Shown: positions 19,446 through 28,342, counted from the stretch's first letter. The stretch: 32,839 bases of DNA from Microcaldota archaeon (GCA_021812185.1 JAKAON010000004.1:1-32839); one strand, 5' to 3'. Numbers and translations: made by a program. The notes: generated by a model from the sequence alone, not told the origin.

Positions 19446-20375
19446 ATGAAAAATATTGTCTCTCTCTCTGAGGAGCCACAAAAAAAGGATACCTCTCAGA
19501 GTAGCTCTTCCCTGAAATCCCAGTCCGTTAAACTCTTTGGGAAAGAGTTTAATCAGAAATTGAAGTTGCAAAGCGCAATGGAGTATCTCATGACGTACGG
19601 ATGGGCGATACTTATTATCGCCGTTGTGCTTGTCGCACTCTTTCAAATGGGCGTATTCAACTCGGCGAATTTCGCGCCTAAGGCGCAACCAGGCTCGTGC
19701 CAGGTGTTTAAGACAGTGGCTGCGACATCTCTTGAAGGGACTTGCAATAATGAGCTGCCGCAGTATGTTGCGCAATTTGATGGGGTAGATAGCGTAATTA
19801 ACTTAGATTCTGTTCCAAAACCTTCTCTACCTATAACTTTTGTGATGTGGATAAATCCAAACACAGATAATCCAACAGGAATGTTTGATGCTGATCCAGG
19901 TCAACCATATGATTTAAGAAGTGGTTCACCTGGAAATGTTGAATGGTGGAACGCAAATCCCTTAGTTCCTTTGGGGCTTAGTGCAAGAAATTGGTATATG
20001 CTTGTGTTTGTTTACAGGCAAACATCTGTAAATATTATTGATTATTATAGAAACGGTGCCCTTATAGGAACCTATTCCGGTACTAGTGCAACTGGTTATA
20101 ATTTTTTTAATATGCAATTGGGACTTTCTACTAATGTTGGATATTATAATGGAATTATAGCAAACGTCCAAATCTACAACACCTCTCTTTCAGCAAATGA
20201 TGTGGCTGCACTTTACTATGAAGGAATTGGAGGCGCCCCTCAAAATACGCAAAACCTTGTAGGTTGGTGGCCGCTGAATGGGAATGCGAACGACTACTCT
20301 GGGAATAATAACAACGGAGCTGCGACTAACGTGATATATACTGGCTCTTGGACTTCAGGGTATAGTGCACCGTGA
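19446..20375 (+). CDS. Class III (type IV pilin-like) signal protein with LamG domain, paralog B
   Basis: Same 72-aa N-terminal block and 72-aa C-terminal block as paralog A; divergent LamG-like centre. Confidence 0.85.
   Translation: MKNIVSLSEEPQKKDTSQSSSSLKSQSVKLFGKEFNQKLKLQSAMEYLMTYGWAILIIAVVLVALFQMGVFNSANFAPKAQPGSCQVFKTVAATSLEGTCNNELPQYVAQFDGVDSVINLDSVPKPSLPITFVMWINPNTDNPTGMFDADPGQPYDLRSGSPGNVEWWNANPLVPLGLSARNWYMLVFVYRQTSVNIIDYYRNGALIGTYSGTSATGYNFFNMQLGLSTNVGYYNGIIANVQIYNTSLSANDVAALYYEGIGGAPQNTQNLVGWWPLNGNANDYSGNNNNGAATNVIYTGSWTSGYSAP
19528..19552 (+). repeat. Perfect hairpin in leader-coding region of paralog B
   Basis: TTAAACTCTTT-GGG-AAAGAGTTTAA (11-bp arms, 3-nt loop). Confidence 0.75.
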
Positions 20376-20393
20376 TTCCTTTCTTTTTTTATT

Positions 20394-20771
20394 CTATCCG
20401 AAAATTAGTCCGAGCCCTTGCTCGCCTTCGCTGCGCTCCTTGTTTATTATCTCTACTATCTTCTTCTCTTGGTCAGCTGATGCACGTTTTGCACTTGGCA
20501 CTTTTGCCTTGAGTTTTTTCTCCGCACGCTCAAGAAAGTCAGCATCCTCGGACTTTATATACAAATAATACTCTTTTGCATTTAAGCTGCTTGATACTCC
20601 ATCCTTTAACACGTAGTCTTGCCTTGCAAATATTATGTTTGCCTCAGGATCAGCCTTTATCTTCTGCAAATCCTCAGGGCTTAGGCTGCCGTCCAGATAT
20701 GGATCGTATTCGAGAACCTTCTTCATCACTGCTATTTCAGATGAATCAAATGAGAAGACTCGTTCTGGCAA
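20394..20771 (-). CDS. Hypothetical protein
   Basis: 125-aa ORF, charged and helical, 4 nt after the rps8e stop on the same strand. Confidence 0.65.
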   Translation of the reverse strand: MPERVFSFDSSEIAVMKKVLEYDPYLDGSLSPEDLQKIKADPEANIIFARQDYVLKDGVSSSLNAKEYYLYIKSEDADFLERAEKKLKAKVPSAKRASADQEKKIVEIINKERSEGEQGLGLIFG

Positions 20772-20775
20772 GAAA

Positions 20776-21186
20776 TCACTTCTCGACCAGCCTGGCGTTG
20801 ACGCATCCGTCTCTTCCTGGCCTGTTTATAACCATTGCCCTGCCAGCATCAGTGTCTATTAGGGTGCCTTTCGTTATTATGTTGAGCCTGGCAAAGTTTC
20901 TGTTGTCCCTAGATTCTGCGACTCCGGTTATCTTTGCCTTCTTATATCCTGATTTTGTCAGTATATTTGCAAATGCCGCATTTTTTAGCTTGCTCTTCCT
21001 TGTGCCTCCCCTTGTTCTTGCCACTTTGGTAATATTCTTCGCATCTGCGCCTGTTGAGAGTTTAGTGGCAACGAAGTATCCGCCCATCTCATGCCTTCTC
21101 TTGTCCCTGTTCTTTATCTTAAGTTTCCCATTACCAGAAGTCTTCCTACCTGGCCTTTTGTGTATTTGCGATCCGAATTGGCTCAT
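20776..21186 (-). CDS. rps8e: Ribosomal protein S8e
   Basis: KRPGRKTSGNGKLKIKNRDKRRHEMGGYFVATKL...RTRGGTRKSKLK...GTLIDTDAGRAMVINRPGRDGCVNARLVEK. Confidence 0.95.
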   Translation of the reverse strand: MSQFGSQIHKRPGRKTSGNGKLKIKNRDKRRHEMGGYFVATKLSTGADAKNITKVARTRGGTRKSKLKNAAFANILTKSGYKKAKITGVAESRDNRNFARLNIITKGTLIDTDAGRAMVINRPGRDGCVNARLVEK

Positions 21187-21381
21187 TATATCACTTGTTG
21201 ATAAGTGTTCCTAAGAGTAATTAAAACATCCAGGAACGAGTATTAGTGAGTTATATATCAATAAATACTTTTCGCCATTGCCTACTTGATGGCATGTTCG
21301 GCGCAATTTTAGGCGCTTTGGATTTGTTATAAACGTTCGTATAGAAAAACTTAATAAACGAGAACATGCTAACGATAAAAC

Positions 21382-21939
21382 ATGGATCCTGAAGAACTTC
21401 GTGATGCGATTAGGGGTTGCAATGGAGAGGCAGATAGAGCCGCAGCTAAAGAGATGCCTAGAATTGTTGAGTACACGATGTGCGCAATAATTGATAATGA
21501 TAGGATGTTGCTAAAATATGCTAATCGGGGAATTGGCATTGGCAAATGGAACTTCCCAGGAGGAAAGATAGATGCAGGGGAAGGAGCGGAGGAGAGTGCG
21601 AGGAGGGAAGTTTTTGAGGAAACCGGGCTTGAGGTAGAGAACCTGTTTTACCACGGCAAAAAAGACTATTATGATGGAACTTCAGTAGTTAGAAGGGTAC
21701 ATATTTTTTCCACCAAGTCGTTTAGCGGAACATTGCAAAGCAGTGATGAGGGTGAAATCGCATGGTTCAAGATAGGAAGCTTACCATTTGAGAAGATGTG
21801 GAAAGACATGAAAATTGGGCTTGATTGGATTTGCAACGGCCGCAAGTTCGATATTAAGATATATTATGCCGACAGCAGGGCAAACGAGGTTGTTGGAACA
21901 AGCTTAGCGACAGATTCCAGGCAAAAGAGGATATTTTAA
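21382..21939 (+). CDS. NUDIX hydrolase, MutT/MTH1-like
   Basis: Nudix box GGKIDAGEGAEESARREVFEETGLEVE; DEGEIAWFKIGSLPFEKMWKDM resembles the MTH1 C-terminal region. Confidence 0.9.
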   Translation: MDPEELRDAIRGCNGEADRAAAKEMPRIVEYTMCAIIDNDRMLLKYANRGIGIGKWNFPGGKIDAGEGAEESARREVFEETGLEVENLFYHGKKDYYDGTSVVRRVHIFSTKSFSGTLQSSDEGEIAWFKIGSLPFEKMWKDMKIGLDWICNGRKFDIKIYYADSRANEVVGTSLATDSRQKRIF

Positions 21940-22038
21940 TAAGGAAAGTATACTGCCTTTGTACAGTATGCGCATGCCGAAGCATGATGCTGCCCGTTAT
22001 ATGCATAATTTATAATAGGATTAGCGCAATATCTGGTT

Positions 22039-22479
22039 ATGGATTTGGAATTCCTTACGCACAACTTTGATCCAGCACTATGTCTTTGCGAGTCTGAAAA
22101 GTTAAAGGAAGTAGTAGAACTCTCTGAAAAGATGTCACAGGGCAAAAATGTGATCCAGCTCTTTGGAAGTGGGAACCAGATACTTAAAAGAATAATTCCC
22201 GCATACATCAATGCCGCACTTAGGAACTATGATGGATCCATGCACACAAGAAGCATGAGATCCGAGATGATGATCCTTGTTTCAGGCAAGATGGATATTG
22301 CAAGCGCACTGGAATTATGCGGGGCAAGAGACTCGAAATTTATAGTTTTCTCAAATGATAGACGCATCTTTGACTCGTTTGTAAAAAAGGGGAAAATAAG
22401 AGTATTAAAAGAGTATACGCCTTCTCTAGAGCTGGAGGTTGCTTGCGATGTCGCTGCTATAGAACTGAAAAATGAATAG
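22039..22479 (+). CDS. KEOPS complex subunit Cgi121-like
   Basis: 146 aa; RSMRSEMMILVSGKMDIASALELCGARDSKFIVF resembles Cgi121; TATA tttataata just upstream. Confidence 0.62.
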   Translation: MDLEFLTHNFDPALCLCESEKLKEVVELSEKMSQGKNVIQLFGSGNQILKRIIPAYINAALRNYDGSMHTRSMRSEMMILVSGKMDIASALELCGARDSKFIVFSNDRRIFDSFVKKGKIRVLKEYTPSLELEVACDVAAIELKNE

Positions 22480-23389
22480 AAGCGTAGGTAAAGGCAAATG
22501 CGATTATGAAGCTCACTATTATCATGTATATCCATGCCTTGATTATGTCTATTGCAGGCTTCTTTATCAGCAGCCTGTTCTTGTAGCTAAGCCCTGCGCC
22601 GTATATGCTCATTGTGAACGACTGGGTGTTCGACATCGGTATCCCGAAGAGAGTCGCGACCTCCACTATTATCGCAGATCCCAACTGAGAAGTTATAGAA
22701 TTGAGATACCTGAAAGGTATTATCTCGTTTCCTATCTTATTTAGCTCCCTGCCACTTAGCACCATGCTTCCGAATATGAGTGCTACCACGACTATGATGA
22801 AGTTGCTGCTATCAGAGGGTATTGCAGAATATACAAACCCTATGGTGTTTGCGCCCAAGGTGAATGCCGTAAAGAATGACACTATTACAAGCAGGATCTT
22901 TATCTTGTTTATAGTCCCCCATATGTTCTTCTTGTCAATAATTCGCCTTGACCCCTTCATCATAGCTAAAGTCAGAGCGATTGACACTATTGGTGTGAGC
23001 GCCCAAAATAGCACCATCGTAAGCACGAATGTGAAATTTATATTAAGTCCTGCAGCGCTGCTTATGCCCAGTATAACGCTTGCAAATGTGAAAGAGAGGG
23101 AATTTGGTATCCTCTTAAAGTGAGCGTATATGAAGATTATTATAGAAACCAGAAGGGCTATGGTTATGAACAGGGTGCTATTTACAGGCAGTAGGGCAGA
23201 AACGCCATTTTTGAGTATATTTCCTTCCAGGACGAGCCCGCTGATGTATCCCAGTATTGCTATAATTATCCCTGATCGCTTTGTGACTATCTTGCCCGAT
23301 ATTATCGCGCCGGTGCATGATGAGAGGTTGTTTCCTGCAACTAGGGATATTAGCAAGAATGTTAGTGCGAGGATTATTAGGCTGGACAA
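22457..23389 (-). CDS. Inorganic phosphate transporter, PiT family
   Basis: VAGNNLSSCTGAIISGKIVTKRSG, GIPMSNTQSFTMSIYGAGLSYK, multi-TM; followed by a PhoU-like gene. Confidence 0.88.
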   Translation of the reverse strand: MSSLIILALTFLLISLVAGNNLSSCTGAIISGKIVTKRSGIIIAILGYISGLVLEGNILKNGVSALLPVNSTLFITIALLVSIIIFIYAHFKRIPNSLSFTFASVILGISSAAGLNINFTFVLTMVLFWALTPIVSIALTLAMMKGSRRIIDKKNIWGTINKIKILLVIVSFFTAFTLGANTIGFVYSAIPSDSSNFIIVVVALIFGSMVLSGRELNKIGNEIIPFRYLNSITSQLGSAIIVEVATLFGIPMSNTQSFTMSIYGAGLSYKNRLLIKKPAIDIIKAWIYMIIVSFIIAFAFTYASIHFSVL

Positions 23390-23396
23390 TGCACCA

Positions 23397-24029
23397 TCAC
23401 GTTATAATGGATGAAACTATTGTCATGAATGTGTCTGACGAGTTTTCGCATCCGTCGAGTATGTCGTCAGCTTGGTGTGCAGTCTGTATTAAGTGGTAGA
23501 AACCCTTGAAGTTGATCTTGTGGCTGTATGCAGTGTCGAAAAGGGCATCTTTTATCTCGTCCCCTGCCTCCTCGAGGTCCTCCACGTCTTCGCGCAGATC
23601 CTGTATCTTGCTTAGGTCGTCTTGCCTATACATGTCAAGGAGCGTATGGAGCGCCGTATCGTTTAGGCTGTTCATGTCCATGAGCTTGCCGTTTATGAAA
23701 TTGTCGAGCTTTGAATCGGATATCTTATAGCGCCCCAGCTCCCTTGAGAGATTGTATATCGAATCGACTATTCCATCTTGTTGCCCTACCAGTTCAAGTA
23801 CGTTGTCTATTAGGTTAGGCGCTACTGCCCCTGAAGTCACTATATTAGATATTCTAAACCTGTCCTTGTCTGCCCTCTTTTCAAGCTCTCGTATCTTCCC
23901 AATTCCGTGTTTTCCTTTTACTACCTGCGCAAGCTCCTTGTTTGCATCGATTGCGATGTATATCATCTTGGAGCATTCCCTGAGTATCCCTTCTTCGCCG
24001 CCTTGCAGGAACTTGCTTATTAAATCCAT
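23397..24029 (-). CDS. PhoU-like / DUF47 family protein
   Basis: All-helical 210-aa protein directly upstream of the PiT gene; ...HKINFKGFYHLIQTAHQADDILDGCENSSDTF. Confidence 0.8.
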   Translation of the reverse strand: MDLISKFLQGGEEGILRECSKMIYIAIDANKELAQVVKGKHGIGKIRELEKRADKDRFRISNIVTSGAVAPNLIDNVLELVGQQDGIVDSIYNLSRELGRYKISDSKLDNFINGKLMDMNSLNDTALHTLLDMYRQDDLSKIQDLREDVEDLEEAGDEIKDALFDTAYSHKINFKGFYHLIQTAHQADDILDGCENSSDTFMTIVSSIIT

Positions 24030-24038
24030 AAAATATCT

Positions 24039-24686
24039 TCACACTCCATTGTTAATTTCTTTATTTAAAACTTCCCATATGCGCTGGGCCTTCTTCTTTC
24101 CTATCTTTTCGATTTCTGACAGGTCCTTGACATTTGCATTTGCTATAGCCCTTATGCTTTTGAATCGTTTTAGCATATCCCTTGCAAGTTTCTCGCCAAC
24201 GCCAGGTATAGATCTTAGAACCAGTATCTGCCACTGGTAGTCACTATACGCCCTCTTGATGCCGACCAGCCTCGGCTCATTGACATTTGCGCGCTGCTCC
24301 CTTGAGGCGATTGCACATATTATGTCGGCAGTGTCTGCTGGGCCCTTGGAATGGATAACCTGTATGCCGTAATCCAGATATAACGACGCCACAAGGCCCA
24401 GCATGACATTCGCGCCCAAGTTAAACCCTGCGCTATCGTGCTCTATCACAAGCATGGGCTTTTCGAAACTCTGCCTTAACCTTTCAAGTTGATCAAAGAG
24501 CCTGGAGTTTATCACGGAGTTTTGTAAATCTGATTCGGTCTTGCGTTCAATGCAAACCCTCTCGGATAGCGCATAATCTCCGACAGGCATCTGCCCATAC
24601 TCGATTAGCACGCCTTTGGATTTGAGGCACGAGAGTATTTCTTCGTTCCTCTCCCTGTTATCCATTATTATTTTTACCTGATGCAT
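24039..24686 (-). CDS. XPF/ERCC4-type nuclease with C-terminal HhH
   Basis: MDNRERN, MPVGDYALSERVCIERKTESDL (GDY..ERK active site), SIPGVGEKLARDMLKRF and KIGKKKAQRI HhH motifs. Confidence 0.93.
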   Translation of the reverse strand: MHQVKIIMDNRERNEEILSCLKSKGVLIEYGQMPVGDYALSERVCIERKTESDLQNSVINSRLFDQLERLRQSFEKPMLVIEHDSAGFNLGANVMLGLVASLYLDYGIQVIHSKGPADTADIICAIASREQRANVNEPRLVGIKRAYSDYQWQILVLRSIPGVGEKLARDMLKRFKSIRAIANANVKDLSEIEKIGKKKAQRIWEVLNKEINNGV

Positions 24687-24751
24687 AGTATATTTGCACT
24701 TGGAAGCAATAAATTGCTTTGTCTGTAGTGCAATGTTAGATTTGTGATATT

Positions 24752-25516
24752 ATGGCGCAGAGAAGGAGCAAGAAAAAGAGATCGGGCAGGGAAGATTTCA
24801 TGCTTAAAGAGCAGTCGAAGGTAGAAGGAGGGATGCTTGATGAAAAGACGATTATGAGACTTGGAAAGTTCTTTACCCACAACATAATCTCCAGGCTGAT
24901 GTACATGGTGGGAAGGGGCAAGGAAGCAGACACATATATTGCACAATCAGGGCTCGATATCAAGAAAGGGTACGTAGCTGTGAAGATATTCCGTATAGAG
25001 ACATCGAGCTTTGGAGCGAGGATAGACTATATTGACGGCGATCCAAGATTCGGGAAGATAAAGCCAGGGATGTTCAATCTTGTAAACGAATGGTGCAAAA
25101 AAGAGTTCAGCAACCTTAAGATAGCAAATGAGGCGAAGGTGCACTGTCCAAAGCCATACATGTTCAACGGCAACATACTTGCAATGGAGATGATAGGCGA
25201 AGATGACGTTCCTGCGCCTCAGATGCGTAAGATAGACCTTGAGGAGCCAGACAAAGTACTTGACATCGTACTTGGAGATATGAGGAAGATGTACCAAAAC
25301 AACCTGGTGCACGCAGACATGAGCGAATATAACATACTGATTAAGGGAGGCACACCGTACATAATAGATTTTGGGCAGGCTGTGGTGCTTGGCCATCCGA
25401 ACGCAGAGCAATTTCTCAAGAGGGATGTAAAGAATATACTTTACTATTTTTATAGGAAATACGGAATTGAGAGATCGCAGATTCAGGTCATGGAATACAT
25501 AACCAAGGGAAAATAG
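24752..25516 (+). CDS. RIO1-family atypical serine kinase
   Basis: GRGKEADTYIAQ, YVAVKIFRIETSSF, LVHADMSEYNILIKGGTPYIIDFGQAV. Confidence 0.95.
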   Translation: MAQRRSKKKRSGREDFMLKEQSKVEGGMLDEKTIMRLGKFFTHNIISRLMYMVGRGKEADTYIAQSGLDIKKGYVAVKIFRIETSSFGARIDYIDGDPRFGKIKPGMFNLVNEWCKKEFSNLKIANEAKVHCPKPYMFNGNILAMEMIGEDDVPAPQMRKIDLEEPDKVLDIVLGDMRKMYQNNLVHADMSEYNILIKGGTPYIIDFGQAVVLGHPNAEQFLKRDVKNILYYFYRKYGIERSQIQVMEYITKGK

Positions 25517-25532
25517 ACGAATCGGTAGAAAA

Positions 25533-25541
25533 CATATAAAT
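25533..25541 (+). promoter_or_regulatory. TATA-box for the 633-aa tandem-module gene
   Basis: gaaaacatataaatacg about 34 nt upstream of ATG 25571. Confidence 0.5.
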
Positions 25542-25570
25542 ACGAAGACCGGAGATTCCATATTGTTCTT

Positions 25571-27472
25571 ATGCGCTCGTTCAAGCGCAGAGACAGGGGA
25601 GCGCAGAGTGCAGCACAGGAAGCTCGCGTAGTCTTTGATTCTGCAAAAATGGGGTCTGGTTCTCAGGTTAGCAGGCAGGATGAAGAATGCAAAATTTCTT
25701 TTTCGTTTAGCGCGCGCGATATAAAATCTAAGGAGATTTCAATTAGCAAAAAGAGACTTTCGGAGGATACAGGCATACTTAACGAACGCGAGATGCTTGT
25801 TAAGCTCGCTTTGCTAAAAAGCGGCATACCCGCGTATTATGAACCTTATGAATTCGTTTCCGAGAATGGAATTTGTGCATTTTATCCGGATTTCATCACT
25901 TCGCTGTTTATAAATGATAGGCCGGTTGTCATAGAAAGGCATACTTCCCCAGCTTTTCCCGATTCGAAGATTAAGAATTTGGATGAAGTACGCCAGAAAT
26001 ATTTGGATTATATAAAAAGGATAAGCAAGATAAGCAAGGACTACGACTTCCATCTTGTTTTTATATCGCAGATCTCAAAAGGGGAGATGGATAGGAGGCT
26101 TGGGGAGGACATCAATAACTACGTTGACGACTATTGGTATGTTAGCGATTGTTTGAAGCACAGGCTTTGTTTTGAATTTGAGATGTCCGGACACGTAAAT
26201 CCTAACTTCATTTCAAATGAAGTGCTAAGAAACATACGCGATGCTGCACTGATTGATTCGGATTCCATAAAGCATCCTGAGCACGACGTGCCAAGGTACG
26301 AAATTGAGATAGTTGCCCAGCACGAAGGCAATGTAAAAACTAAGGGATTGGTTTATGTGCATACGTCTTTTTCTGTGGAAGACCTGTCATTTTTATCTTG
26401 CGCTATAGAGAGCATATCGAATTTGGAGATTAAAGATGATAAGGGCAGGACGACAAATAGGCCGGTGGCATTTCGCACTGTTGGTATAGAGAATGGGCTG
26501 GAGAGAGTTAGGAAGAGCAGGAGGGAAGAAGAGGAAAAATTGACGAGTTTGATCGAAGGGCTAAAGATGCGCGGAAAGATAGACAGTGAGCAGCTATTTA
26601 GAGAATTCTTGATTTTTGACAAAAAAAGCTCAGATGCCATAAAACTTAGGGATGCGAATAAAAAAGTTAAGCCAGAGCTCCATTTAATCAGAAAAGATCA
26701 TCCAGATGAACATATTGGCCTTGCCTTGCATGACACAGCTAGCGATGACCCAGCATATTTAGCTGTTAACTTGCCGCAGGAAATCGGGGATAAGAAACTT
26801 AAAAGGAGCGTGGTAGTCGTAAACAGGAGAGAGCAGGCGCTTAAGGACGGGATTCTAAAATACGGAATTCCTGCCTATTACGAACCTTACCAGTTTAAAG
26901 GAGAGAGGACGAAGAAGATTTATCCGCCTGATTTTCTCACAGGACTGTTTATAGACGGGAAATCAGTGGCGATAGAGAGGCACTCTAGTCCACGTGATGA
27001 TGGCGATTGGGCTTCATTTAAGAAGTATCTGGAAAAGCTTGATGATGTTAGGAAAACCCATGGTTTCCATATGGTACTAGTAAGTCAGACGCCAAAAGGC
27101 AAGATTAACCGAATGACAGGCATAGACATAGACGATTATGTTGATGAATACTGGTTTGTTAACGACCCCAATGAGTCCAAATTTAGGCAAAATAGGCATA
27201 CCCGACACGGCAAAGAGAAGCGGGGAGGGAACGAGCCTTGCATAGATTATCTCTATGATGCACGCAGAGAGAGGGATAGAATCGAAAGCAGATTACGCTC
27301 GCTTCTTGAGCGTGGAGTTATTGACGAGAAGCTTTTGGACATCAGGATTGCAAGGGCAATAGAGAAGAGCAAAAATATAGGCAATAATAAAAATGCCGGA
27401 AGTGGCGAGGATAAAAAAGATTTGCCAAGGCAAGAAGAGCTCAAATCGCAGCTTAGGGATAAAGAAGCATGA
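25571..27472 (+). CDS. Uncharacterised protein with two PD-(D/E)xK-like nuclease-fold modules (predicted)
   Basis: Internal repeat: GIPAYYEPYEF..YPDFITSLFINDRPVVIERHTSP..FHLVFISQ..INNYVDDYWYVSD versus GIPAYYEPYQF..YPPDFLTGLFIDGKSVAIERHSSP..FHMVLVSQ..IDDYVDEYWFVND. Confidence 0.75.
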   Translation: MRSFKRRDRGAQSAAQEARVVFDSAKMGSGSQVSRQDEECKISFSFSARDIKSKEISISKKRLSEDTGILNEREMLVKLALLKSGIPAYYEPYEFVSENGICAFYPDFITSLFINDRPVVIERHTSPAFPDSKIKNLDEVRQKYLDYIKRISKISKDYDFHLVFISQISKGEMDRRLGEDINNYVDDYWYVSDCLKHRLCFEFEMSGHVNPNFISNEVLRNIRDAALIDSDSIKHPEHDVPRYEIEIVAQHEGNVKTKGLVYVHTSFSVEDLSFLSCAIESISNLEIKDDKGRTTNRPVAFRTVGIENGLERVRKSRREEEEKLTSLIEGLKMRGKIDSEQLFREFLIFDKKSSDAIKLRDANKKVKPELHLIRKDHPDEHIGLALHDTASDDPAYLAVNLPQEIGDKKLKRSVVVVNRREQALKDGILKYGIPAYYEPYQFKGERTKKIYPPDFLTGLFIDGKSVAIERHSSPRDDGDWASFKKYLEKLDDVRKTHGFHMVLVSQTPKGKINRMTGIDIDDYVDEYWFVNDPNESKFRQNRHTRHGKEKRGGNEPCIDYLYDARRERDRIESRLRSLLERGVIDEKLLDIRIARAIEKSKNIGNNKNAGSGEDKKDLPRQEELKSQLRDKEA

Positions 27473-27500
27473 TCGAATAATGTTGGATTGAAAAATAAGG

Positions 27501-27809
27501 CTAAGGTATTTTATATCCTTTATTTTTAAGCGAATCTTTGTCCATTATGCTGTATCTCCATACTATATCCCCGCGTACCTCGCTTTGCACCACCCAGGGT
27601 TTTACCAGCACGAGATCGTTTTCCTTCACCCAAAATCTCCTTTTCAGTCTTCCAGGTATGGTACATACACGTTCATGGTCATCCGAACACGCCACTGAGA
27701 AATTTGACGCACCTAGGCCTTTGATAACAGTGCCTATGACCTCAGTATTTTGAGGGAGAGGCATTCTGTGTTCCACATTTTGGCCAGGTTTTCTGAACAT
27801 TAAAATCAT
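27501..27809 (-). CDS. Translation initiation factor aIF-1A
   Basis: MILMFRKPGQNVEHRMPLPQNTEVIGTVIKGLGASNFSVACSDDHERVCTIPGRLKRRFWVKENDLVLVKPW; ATG overlaps the upstream stop (TGATG). Confidence 0.93.
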   Translation of the reverse strand: MILMFRKPGQNVEHRMPLPQNTEVIGTVIKGLGASNFSVACSDDHERVCTIPGRLKRRFWVKENDLVLVKPWVVQSEVRGDIVWRYSIMDKDSLKNKGYKIP

Positions 27810-28222
27810 CAGTAATTTTTGACTGTGTACCTTGCTCCGCAAGCCTCGCACACCAGCGTAACGAATCCCCTTGTAATGGATTCTGTATGCGTGTCGGGTT
27901 TATGGCATTCCTTACATATGACATATGACTCAAAGTATTTCTTTATCTTTGCATTGAGGGTTGCTTGGTTTATCTTGGCATTTATCACAAGCCTTTGATC
28001 TTCAACATTCAGGTGAACTGCGAGCTCTCTTGTAAGATACGCCTCTATTTCATCCTTGCTTCTTCTCGCGACGTCAGCTATTTGCGAGAAATTCCTGATT
28101 ATGGTCTTATTGCCTTGTATTATTGCATCTGGCTCGGGTATTTTGAAATCTACATTTTCAACAGACAAGCTAGGCAGTTTGGCGAATGCCCTGTCCAATA
28201 ACTTTTCGTAATTGACATCCAT
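27809..28222 (-). CDS. Translation initiation factor aIF2 subunit beta
   Basis: IRNFSQIADVARRSKDEIEAYLTRELAV..., zinc ribbon VICKECHKPDT...LVCEACGARYTVK. Confidence 0.95.
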   Translation of the reverse strand: MDVNYEKLLDRAFAKLPSLSVENVDFKIPEPDAIIQGNKTIIRNFSQIADVARRSKDEIEAYLTRELAVHLNVEDQRLVINAKINQATLNAKIKKYFESYVICKECHKPDTHTESITRGFVTLVCEACGARYTVKNY

Positions 28223-28342
28223 TTAATGCATCAGGATTTGAGTTTTACAAGGATAATATTGCTTGTATCCTTATATATAGCTTTTTGTTATCCTAAAAGC
28301 TGATGATAAATAGTTTTTATATCCTCAGTGCAAAATATGATT

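Noticed and set aside
21187-21381. 195-nt divergent gap between rps8e and the NUDIX gene, examined for tRNA or sRNA
   Set aside because: No T-loop, acceptor stem or C/D box set found; contains short imperfect repeats and TATA-like promoter elements only.
21948-21971. Hairpin GTATACTG-CCTTTGTA-CAGTATGC after the NUDIX gene
   Set aside because: Short stem with one G-U pair in a 3' region; no T-tract or known riboswitch motif recognised.
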